From an uncultured Bacteroidota bacterium (lineage in GTDB: Bacteria; Bacteroidota; Bacteroidia; Bacteroidales; 4484-276): DNA of 40,775 nt. Made by a program: the position numbers and the translations under genes. Below, one piece after another: positions 35,501-40,775 of the stretch; position 1 is the first letter of the stretch, and each line of letters starts with the position of its first letter. The notes under the pieces were generated by a model. The model searched no databases, was not told where the DNA came from, and saw nothing but the letters and a program-made list of their open reading frames with translations. The DNA lies in assembly GCA_903944895.1 (NCBI GenBank), contig CAJATL010000101.1, forward strand, positions 1 through 40,775, given 5' to 3'.

Positions 35501-35706
35501 AACTGGTAATCAATCCAAACCTGCCGGATGCCTGGCGAAAACTGAGTTTCAACTTTAATTTAAAAGAAGATCATTTTGAAATTTCGGTACAGCACGATCG
35601 TTTGGATGTCAGATTCACAGGGCCGTCGCGCGAGCTCGAAATCGTTGTAAACGGAGCCACTGATTTGCTGCCCGAGGGCATCGCCACAATTTACACCCTG
35701 CAATAA
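32554..35706 (+). CDS. Beta-phosphoglucomutase / GH65 glycoside phosphorylase fusion
   Basis: This 1050-residue cytoplasmic protein joins two consecutive steps. Residues 1-~250 are a HAD-type beta-PGM: FDLDGVIT (11-18, nucleophile D12 and D14), then SSSKNC, HGKPEPDIF and VVEDAVSGVQAGK. Residues ~270-1050 are a GH65 phosphorylase: an N-terminal beta-sandwich (LLAVGNGYFGTRGAMEE), the (alpha/alpha)6 core with the acid in NVMGPDEFHEAY, then EGGLTDNTYTN, VAKQADTLM, HGSTLSRVVHAQLA and GGTTGEGIHAG, which form the phosphate site, and a C-terminal sandwich. GH65 enzymes cleave alpha-linked disaccharides (maltose, trehalose, kojibiose, nigerose) with phosphate to give beta-glucose-1-phosphate, which beta-PGM turns into glucose-6-phosphate. 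Which disaccharide is used cannot be read directly; the neighbouring trehalose-synthase-like enzyme favours trehalose or maltose. Confidence 0.95.
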   Translation: MKTLNFDAVIFDLDGVITQTALVHSSAWKNMFDDFMKSWSEKNNQPFREFDHERDYLPYVDGKPRYKGVQSFLEHRGIGIPFGDPSDSPKAETVCGLGNRKNEVFNEVLERDGVQVYPTTVALIHELIENNIRVGVASSSKNCKVVLKAAGILDLFETRVDGEVSAELGLHGKPEPDIFTVAADNLGVTYDRSVVVEDAVSGVQAGKKGNFGLVLGIAREENEKELRHNGADIVVKDIADIGLQGIDDWFVKGLEEEKWQLTYLEYDSKKERSREALLAVGNGYFGTRGAMEETSENPANYPGTYVAGLYNRLISQVGGRDVENEDFVNIPNWLPITFKIDDGEWFDPNQTGIVDFSRNLDLKTGLLTRVLTVNDKKGHETLIQSRRVASMENPHLAAMSYEITPLNYSGKITIKSSLDGNIINAGVERYKQLNQQHLSPVDTGGEGAESFLVSMTTQSKIEIAEAAKLKIFNDGKEIHPEISIQNQTGRVDSQFSADVIINDILKVEKAVAIFTSADHQNQPALEFAKKAVAAAPSFSEIFKASSKKWEEIWNKIDLVIEGDRMGQKLMRLHLYHLMVSFSDHNKNIDASITARGLHGEAYRGHIFWDELFILPFYALHFPEAAKAMLMYRYRRLDKAREYAKEYGYKGAMFPWQSGSDGREETQVIHLNPLTGEWGDDYSSLQRHVSLAVAYNIYEYFTITGDHDFISEFGAEMFLEICRFWASKTSKDHATGRYSIKNVMGPDEFHEAYQYSTEGGLTDNTYTNLMVAWVMEKAADLWESLSKDDQKDLSSKINLGDDELASWKDISSHLNIVIKDEILAQYDGYFELKELDWNYFREKYGNIYRMDRLLKAEGKTADEYKVAKQADTLMTFYNLPEDEVTKILNKLGYNLKADYLRRNMEYYLQRTSHGSTLSRVVHAQLANMIGDKKLSWELYSDALSSDYNDIQGGTTGEGIHAGVMAGTVLVALQTYAGVDVRSGKLVINPNLPDAWRKLSFNFNLKEDHFEISVQHDRLDVRFTGPSRELEIVVNGATDLLPEGIATIYTLQ

Positions 35707-35758
35707 ATTTTGGTTGCGTGTGTTTTGATAATTAAAAATAGATATTTGAAAAGAAAAT

Positions 35759-36403
35759 ATGTTAAACGACTTAATAACAGTAACGCCGCGGCATGAAAAC
35801 GCGGCAAAATTGATTTTGGACAGAATTTTGGAAATACGAAAAGATTCGCCAAAAGATAAAATGATTGTAACCATTTCCGGTGAAGTAGGATCCGGGAAAT
35901 CAACCGTTTCGGTGGTGCTTGCCCGAATCTTGAAACGCCAGGCAATTCGCGCCAAAATTATTGATCTGGACGATTATTATAAAATCCCACCACTCCAACG
36001 CCGTGAATGGCGGGTTAAAAATGGCATAAACAGCATTGGATACGACGAATACGACTGGGCCAGGGTTAAACAGAATATTCAGGATTTTAAAGAAAACAAA
36101 ACCTCGGCAATGCCTTGTGTTGATTTGATTACAGGCTATGTTGACGAATTGAAAACCAACTTCGAAGGCGTGGATATGTTGATCATCAACGGCCTTTATT
36201 CGTTAAAAATCGAAGAAGCCGACTTTAAGGTTTTTATCGAGCTTACCTACGACGAAACCCGCGATGCACAACGATACAGTCAGAAGGAAAATATCGACGC
36301 CTACCGCCTTCAGGTTTTGCAACGCGAGCACGAAGTGGTTCAATCGTTAAAATCAAACGCCGAATATTACATCGACTTCGATCAGAGTTTGTATCATTTG
36401 TAA
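35759..36403 (+). CDS. Uridine-kinase/PRK-like P-loop kinase, copy 1
   Basis: A 214-residue cytosolic kinase with Walker A GEVGSGKST (41-49), a substrate-side DLDDYY in the region after it, and the family pattern REWRV, DEYDWA, MPCVDLIT, GLYSLK. It is of the phosphoribulokinase/uridine kinase superfamily, and automatic annotation would call it uridine kinase. It is a clear paralogue of the following gene. The two differ from standard Udk by shorter length and their own shared motifs, and they sit behind a sugar phosphorylase, so a different small-molecule substrate is possible. It lies 52 bp after the fusion enzyme gene and may share its transcript. Confidence 0.82.
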   Translation: MLNDLITVTPRHENAAKLILDRILEIRKDSPKDKMIVTISGEVGSGKSTVSVVLARILKRQAIRAKIIDLDDYYKIPPLQRREWRVKNGINSIGYDEYDWARVKQNIQDFKENKTSAMPCVDLITGYVDELKTNFEGVDMLIINGLYSLKIEEADFKVFIELTYDETRDAQRYSQKENIDAYRLQVLQREHEVVQSLKSNAEYYIDFDQSLYHL

Positions 36404-36586
36404 GACAGGAAGAATTCGACAATTCGACAATTCGACAATTCGAGAATTTGAAAATGGAAAGATGGAATGTTGGAATATTGGAAGAATCAGTAAATAAGCG
36501 AATACTATGCGCTGTGCCCCCGATAGCTATCGGGGTGCGCTTTGCAAAAAAAATCTTAAATCTTAAATCACAAATCATAAATCATC
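36404..36586. repeat. Octamer and heptamer repeats with GATAGCTATC palindrome
   Basis: Four tandem copies of AATTCGAC (36413-36444, last one AATTCGAG), a perfect 18-nt palindrome CCCCGATAGCTATCGGGG (36518-36535), and AAATCTT/AAATCAC/AAATCAT heptamers (about 36550-36583) ending just before the next ATG. The last are akin to the tract at 20805. No gene is present. Confidence 0.9.
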
Positions 36587-37234
36587 ATGTTAGGAGACAT
36601 ACTTTTAATCACCGAAAAGCATAAAAATGCTGCTGAAGTCATTTTTAAATACATTATGGCCCGGCGAACAGACAAAATGATCATCGCAATTTCCGGCGAA
36701 TCAGGATCGGGAAAAAGCGAACTAACCCACACACTGGCAAAACGCCTGCGTCGTGAAGACATCTTTGCAAAACCTTTGCACACCGACAATTATTACACTT
36801 CAGATCCGCTTGTGCGCAAGGAATGGCGGGTAAGTCAGGGCATCGAAAACGTGGTTGGTTATAGCGAATACGACTGGGCCACCATCCACAAAAACATCGA
36901 CGATTTCAGGCATGGACGTAAATCGGAAATGCCCTGTGTTGATCTGGTCACCGAGCAGGTTGACAGGCTCATCACCGATTTCTCAACTGTGGATATGCTC
37001 ATTGTTGACGGTCTTTATGCCATGAAAGCCGAAGGTGTTGACCTCAAAATATTTATCGAGCTTACCTATCTGCAGACCAAAGACAAGCACACCAAAGATT
37101 CGCGCGGCAAGGAAATGATGGACGAAGCCCGTTGGGCCATCCTCCACCAGGAACACAACATGGTTCAGGCACTAAAACCCATGGCCGATTTGCTCATCAA
37201 CCTCGATTACCAGGTTGTGGAAGTGCAGAAGTAG
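36587..37234 (+). CDS. Uridine-kinase/PRK-like P-loop kinase, copy 2
   Basis: A 215-residue paralogue of the kinase at 35759. Walker A is GESGSGKSE (37-45) with E instead of the usual T after the lysine-serine. It keeps KEWRV, SEYDWA, MPCVDLVT, DGLYAMK and FIELTY. An acidic/basic insertion (KHTKDSRGKEMM) near residue 165 marks it off from copy 1. Being adjacent, the pair probably arose by tandem duplication and may form a heteromer or act on related substrates. Function beyond ATP-dependent phosphorylation is not known. Confidence 0.82.
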   Translation: MLGDILLITEKHKNAAEVIFKYIMARRTDKMIIAISGESGSGKSELTHTLAKRLRREDIFAKPLHTDNYYTSDPLVRKEWRVSQGIENVVGYSEYDWATIHKNIDDFRHGRKSEMPCVDLVTEQVDRLITDFSTVDMLIVDGLYAMKAEGVDLKIFIELTYLQTKDKHTKDSRGKEMMDEARWAILHQEHNMVQALKPMADLLINLDYQVVEVQK

Positions 37235-37416
37235 GCTAGTGGCCGTCAGGAAGGTAAGTAAATCCACAAAATATTGGAAAGTATTAAGTACCAGGTTGTT
37301 CCTGGTATTTGCTAATTGTACCCAAGCCATAAAACTCAACTTTGAGTTCATGTTTAAACAATTTGCAAAATTAAATTGTTATCTATCGGATTTTGTTGTC
37401 AAATTAATTTAGTTTT

Positions 37417-38328
37417 ATGGAAACACCAATCATTTTTTGGCTATTTTTTAATGTCTTTGTTCTTCTCATGTTGGCGCTTGACTTGGGCGTTTTTCATCGG
37501 AAAAGTCATGAAGTTTCAGTTAAAGAAGCATTAACATGGACTTTTGTATGGATTTTCCTTTCGTTGATATTTAATGTAATCATTTATTTCTGGAAAGGAC
37601 AGCAGCAGGCTTTGGAGTATTTTACCGGATACCTCGTCGAAAAGGCCTTAAGTGTTGATAATATCTTTGTATTTATCATGATTTTTACCTACTTCCAAAT
37701 TCCCACAAAATATCAGCATAAAGTTCTTTTCTGGGGTATTATCGGGGCATTAATCATGCGTGTGATTTTTATTTTTGCTGGTGTTGCGCTTCTTGAAAGG
37801 TTTCATTTTACGATTTATATTTTCGGAGCATTGCTTATTTTTACCGGGATTAAAATGTTTAATCATAACAGTTCAAAAATTGATCCCAATAAAAATCCGG
37901 TTTTAAAATTCTTTAAGAAGTTTATGCCTGTAACACAGACTTTGCATGATGATAAATTCTTTACCAAAATTGATGGCCGACGATTTGCCACTCCATTGTT
38001 TTTAGTTTTGATCCTCATCGAAACCACTGACCTGATTTTTGCTGTTGACAGCATTCCGGCAATTCTTGCAATTACGCAGGACCAGTTTATTGTTTACACA
38101 TCCAACGTTTTTGCGATACTTGGATTACGTTCGTTGTATTTTGCCCTGGCCGGAGTTATTCACCGTTTCTGGCTTTTAAGCTATGGTTTAGCGGTTGTCC
38201 TAATTTTTGTTGGTATTAAAATGACGCTGATCGATTTTTATAAAATACCCATCGAATGGTCGCTTTTGTTTATCGCCGCAATAATTACCGCAAGCATTTT
38301 CTTATCATTGAAATTTGAAAAGAAATAG
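37417..38328 (+). CDS. TerC/Alx family integral membrane protein
   Basis: The 303-residue inner-membrane protein has about nine hydrophobic segments. Family hallmarks are LALDLGVFHRKSHEVSVKEAL (19-39), VEKALSVDNIFVF in the third segment, and ETTDLIFAVDSIPAILAIT, where the membrane-buried aspartates/glutamates are typical of TerC. Family members Alx and MeeY export manganese, and TerC is named after tellurite resistance. The most likely role is metal-ion export or metal homeostasis. No ter genes (terB, terD) are nearby, so tellurite resistance is not indicated. The next gene, an ion channel, starts 25 bp after the stop. Confidence 0.93.
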   Translation: METPIIFWLFFNVFVLLMLALDLGVFHRKSHEVSVKEALTWTFVWIFLSLIFNVIIYFWKGQQQALEYFTGYLVEKALSVDNIFVFIMIFTYFQIPTKYQHKVLFWGIIGALIMRVIFIFAGVALLERFHFTIYIFGALLIFTGIKMFNHNSSKIDPNKNPVLKFFKKFMPVTQTLHDDKFFTKIDGRRFATPLFLVLILIETTDLIFAVDSIPAILAITQDQFIVYTSNVFAILGLRSLYFALAGVIHRFWLLSYGLAVVLIFVGIKMTLIDFYKIPIEWSLLFIAAIITASIFLSLKFEKK

Positions 38329-38353
38329 GCAGTTTTTCCAAAATTGTAAAATC

Positions 38354-39202
38354 ATGAATGGGTTCATCGAAATACCACGAAAGATAGTCGATAGCAGACT
38401 CTTCAATTATTTTATTTTCTTACTTATCCTTCTATCGGCTGTTATTATTGGGTTGGAGACTTATCCCAATTTGGCAAATCAATACCACGATATTCTCTCT
38501 TTAATTGACCGGATTATAATCGCGCTGTTTACAATAGAAATAGCTTTAAAAATAATTTCAAACGGCAAACGACCCTGGATTTATTTTTCAGACCCATGGA
38601 ATGTTTTTGATTTCATAATTGTAGCAATATGCCTGATTCCATCGAACGATACGCACTATTTTGCGGTCTTCCGGATATTAAGGATTTTGCGGATTTTACG
38701 GATGATAAGCGTTTTCCCCAAATTAAAGTTGATAGTTAGTGCATTACTTAAAAGCATTCCTTCGATGGGCTATGTCATTATGCTTATCGGAATACTTTTT
38801 TATGTATATGCAATTGTAGGTGTATTTGTTTTTGGAGGCAAGGATCCAATGCACTTTGGCGATTTGCACCACGCGTTTGTTACCCTTTTCAAGGTGTTAA
38901 CACTCGAAGGCTGGACAGATATTATGAATGTTCATATTTTTGGAGATGCTGATAATGAAAAGATGCAGATAATATCCTTATGGCCATTTTTTTATTTTGC
39001 AAGTTTTATATTAATCGGAGCCATGATAATTATGAATCTTTTTATTGGTGTAATCATGAACAGCATGGAAGAAAGCCAAAAAGAATTGACCCAGGAACTT
39101 AATGAGGCTAAGTATAAAGATAAGAATGCAGATGAGCTTTTTAAGCATATTATTACCCGATTAGATGATTTAAAAGATGAAATCAAAAGTTTAAGAAAGT
39201 AA
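38354..39202 (+). CDS. Bacterial voltage-gated cation channel (BacNav-like)
   Basis: The start at 38354 gives 282 residues; a TTG at 38315 would overlap terC and add 13 polar residues, so I prefer the ATG. Six membrane segments are visible. S4 carries FRILRILRILRM, with arginines 107, 110, 113 and 116 at every third place, the voltage sensor. The pore loop holds VLTLEGWTD (181-189), where NaChBac has TLESW, so the ring glutamate is E185. S6 is IIMNLFIGVIMNSM. The tail (about 240-282) is a charged coiled coil (EESQKELTQELNEAK, LDDLKDEIKSL), as in tetrameric BacNav channels. It is likely a homotetrameric Na+ or Na+/Ca2+ channel. Close spacing with terC suggests co-expression. Confidence 0.92.
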   Translation: MNGFIEIPRKIVDSRLFNYFIFLLILLSAVIIGLETYPNLANQYHDILSLIDRIIIALFTIEIALKIISNGKRPWIYFSDPWNVFDFIIVAICLIPSNDTHYFAVFRILRILRILRMISVFPKLKLIVSALLKSIPSMGYVIMLIGILFYVYAIVGVFVFGGKDPMHFGDLHHAFVTLFKVLTLEGWTDIMNVHIFGDADNEKMQIISLWPFFYFASFILIGAMIIMNLFIGVIMNSMEESQKELTQELNEAKYKDKNADELFKHIITRLDDLKDEIKSLRK

Positions 39203-39526
39203 TCGAAAAGGCCAGCGCTTAACATCGATTGGAGACAAATACCGGTAAAGTAGGTTATTGAAACGTTGTAACCAGCTTTCCCCGATAGCTATCAGGGTTT
39301 GTGCCTTGACCGGAAATCGCCCGCAATCCTCCTCTGCGGGTAGCTTCCTGCGTTGGTTGCTATTTTCCTCGAGAAAAACTTCCCTTTCTTTTTCAAGTTA
39401 ATCTTTAGCAAAAATAATTGTGATAATTTGGCTTTGAATTTTGTAATTTCGTAACCTCTCGAATTTAAAACTTGCATTTGTTTTGGTCAAGATTTTGATA
39501 AACAGGAATAGATAACGCGTAATTTT
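39203..39526. other. Spacer with GATAGCTATC palindrome
   Basis: No gene is recognised. At 39280-39297 lies CCCCGATAGCTATCAGGG, an imperfect copy of the palindrome at 36518. Short ORFs here have no family features. Confidence 0.5.
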
Positions 39527-40647
39527 ATGGAGATTTTGGTCTTAACAATATTGATTTTAGTAAATGGTTTTTTTGCACTATCAGAGATCGCATTAGTTTC
39601 AAGCAAAAGGATGCGATTGGAGCAAAGAAAAAATGAAGGGAGTAAAGGGGCAAAAGTTGCACTGAACTACTTGATAATTCCGAAAACTTTTTGTCTGCAA
39701 TTCAAGTTGGGATTACATTAATTGGGATAATAACCGGAGTTTACGGAGGCATGAATATTGCCGATGATGTTGCTCCATTTTTTGAAAGAATTGTTATTTT
39801 CCGGAACTATGCAGATCAGATCGCATTGTCGGTAACTGTTGTAATTATTACCTACTTTTCTATTGTAATAGGAGAATTAGTTCCCAAAACCATAGCATTA
39901 AATAACCCCGAGAAAATTGCAATTCGGGTTGCACCCATTATTTTTTATTTCAATGGTATTTTTTATCCTTTTGTAAGGCTTTTATCCATTTCAACGAATT
40001 TTGTTAAAAGGATAATTGGGATAAAGAAACAAACAGAACAAATAACCGAGGCTGAATTACGTCAGATGATAAAAATTGCTTCAGTAGAAGGTGTTATTGC
40101 AAAAGAACAAAACATAATTCACGAAAAAGTCTTCTATTTTGCTGATAAAAAGGCGAAACATATTATGACCCACAGGACTGATGTGAAATGGATTGATACT
40201 GACAAAGAAAATGCAGAAATAAAAAAGGAATTACTTGAAACTCAATTTAGCAAGTTAGTTTGCGGTAGCGGTAGCCTTGATAATTTTAAAGGTATAATAT
40301 TTTTAAGAGATTTTTATAAATTGATTTCTGAAACAGAGAACTTTAATATTAATACAATAATCATCGAACCATTAGTTGTTCCAGACAGCATAGACGCCCA
40401 AAAAGTTTTGGAATTATTCCGTCAGAAGAAAGTTCACATTTGTTGTGTTGTGAATGAATACGGAGGTTTTGAAGGATTAATAACATTGCATGATATTGTC
40501 GAGAATATTGTTGGTCAAATTCCAGATGAAGGTGATGCTTATGAACCAGATATTTTTATTCGGGATGATAATTCTATTTTAGTAAGTGGCGATGCGCCAA
40601 TCGAAACACTTAGTGAAATAGTTGAAGGTTTTACCGGGTCAAGTTAA
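39527..40647 (+). pseudogene. CNNM/CorC-type (hemolysin family) membrane protein, frameshifted and truncated
   Basis: The gene starts normally (MEILVLTILILVNGFFALSEIALV, a DUF21 opening). Frame one runs to ALNY at about 39670 and then becomes nonsense; from 39670 the sequence continues in the -1 frame as LDNSENFLSAIQVGITLIG, exactly the family continuation, so one base has been lost near 39669. The second part holds the rest of DUF21 and a CBS pair (TEAELRQMIKIASVEG to LHDIVENIVGQI). It ends abruptly in IVEGF-TGSS at 40647, some 70 residues short: the CorC/HlyC C-terminal domain is missing. Sequence after about 40636 belongs to an insertion sequence. Intact relatives are cation transport/efflux proteins. 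A sequencing error could cause the frameshift but not the truncation. Confidence 0.88.
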
Positions 40648-40664
40648 TTTTATGGGGAGAAGGG

Positions 40665-40672
40665 TATCTTTG
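40665..40672 (+). promoter_or_regulatory. Candidate -7 box of the transposase gene
   Basis: TATCTTTG fits TAnnTTTG, 13 nt before the transposase ATG; TTA at 40644 with an 18-nt spacer could serve as a weak -33. Confidence 0.45.
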
Positions 40673-40685
40673 CGGAAAAAAAGGC

Positions 40686-40775
40686 ATGATGGAAATAGAG
40701 CTTGTTAGGTATTTTTTACCTGAAGAACTGTTAGAAAATTTTGATGTTGTTTTGGTACAAGAGTTAGGGGAGTTA
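40686..40775 (+). CDS. Transposase N-terminal part, ISAon1-like (cut by the window edge)
   Basis: Thirty codons are open to the edge: MMEIELVRYFLPEELLENFD and onward. The pattern (I/L)xLxRxxLPExLLexF(D/E)V matches the short N-terminal-region protein of ISAon1-type transposases. A second ATG directly follows the first. Too little is present to exclude another transposase family. Confidence 0.6.
   Translation, partial: MMEIELVRYFLPEELLENFDVVLVQELGEL

Larger units (their letters stand above)
40636..40775 (+). mobile_element. Left end of an ISAon1-like insertion sequence (continues past the window)
   Basis: The interrupted hemolysin frame ends near 40636, and a promoter-like TATCTTTG (40665-40672) and a transposase start follow within 50 bp. 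The exact boundary and inverted repeat cannot be fixed from one end; GGGTCAAGTTAA at 40636-40647 is a candidate for the terminal repeat. Confidence 0.6.

Noticed and set aside
37215-37412. Short plus-strand ORF before terC
   Set aside because: Overlaps the end of the kinase gene and has no family features.
37417-38328. Tellurite resistance system
   Set aside because: Only a TerC-family protein is present; no terB, terD or terZ-like genes are nearby.
38315-38353. TTG start for the channel protein
   Set aside because: It overlaps terC and would add a polar N-terminus; the ATG at 38354 gives the normal channel start.

Overview
The window reads as a stretch of a Bacteroidota chromosome (a free-living, gliding or type IX-secreting Bacteroidales/Marinilabiliales/Flavobacteriia-like lineage is my inference). 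The reasons are a SusC/SusD pair, several proteins with C-terminal type IX secretion (T9SS, 'type A') sorting domains, Bacteroidota-type promoters (-7 box TAnnTTTG) that can be read in front of both tRNA genes, tRNAs without an encoded CCA, and AT-rich intergenic DNA full of small palindromes typical of that phylum.

Layout. 1-230 (minus): a TPP riboswitch leader reading out of the left edge into a gene of which only the first codons are present. 230-2526: a DUF434 protein, aroQ, and a GT2 glycosyltransferase. 2600-4126: a GWxTD-domain secreted protein. 4328-4412: tRNA-Ser(UGA), followed by about 500 bp of repeat-bearing non-coding DNA. 4969-17222 (all minus): a polysaccharide utilization locus with, in transcription order, a GH144-like lipoprotein, a GH144-like T9SS enzyme, a multi-module glycan-binding T9SS protein, SusC, SusD and a LamG lipoprotein. 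17458-17546: tRNA-Ser(CGA). 18155-28396 (all plus): secreted alpha/beta hydrolase, secreted GH13, CotH-LTD-T9SS protein, SLC45-type MFS sugar transporter, a minimal protein-kinase-like protein translationally coupled to it, an orphan antitoxin-like protein and a GH31 enzyme. 28397-29059: repeat island. 29060-30235: DUF1016/YhcG PD-(D/E)xK nuclease carrying in-frame palindromes. 30425-35706: a cytoplasmic GH13 of trehalose-synthase type and a beta-phosphoglucomutase-GH65 phosphorylase fusion, with a striking hairpin cluster between them. 35759-37234: two tandem uridine-kinase-like paralogues. 37417-39202: a TerC-family membrane protein and a bacterial voltage-gated cation channel. 39527-40647: a CNNM/hemolysin-type gene that is both frameshifted and cut short. 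40686 to the end: the start of an ISAon1-like transposase.

How it fits together. The right half is a recognisable alpha-glucan/maltodextrin route: outer-surface or periplasmic cleavage (GH13, GH31), uptake across the inner membrane (MFS), then cytoplasmic handling by a trehalose-synthase-like GH13 and a GH65 phosphorylase whose beta-glucose-1-phosphate is passed to its own fused beta-PGM. The left half has a SusCD import pair with two enzymes of the Pfam 'Glycoamylase' family; its characterised GH144 members act on beta-1,2-glucan, not starch. So the locus is either a two-substrate glucan locus or a case where these enzymes work on an alpha-linked glucan. No SusR, hybrid two-component system, LacI or ECF sigma/anti-sigma pair is seen in the window. 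The most unusual sequence structure is non-coding: families of tiny hairpins with covarying stems (32296-32426; 28620-28723), odd-length perfect palindromes, and stem-conserving palindromes inside the DUF1016 coding sequence.
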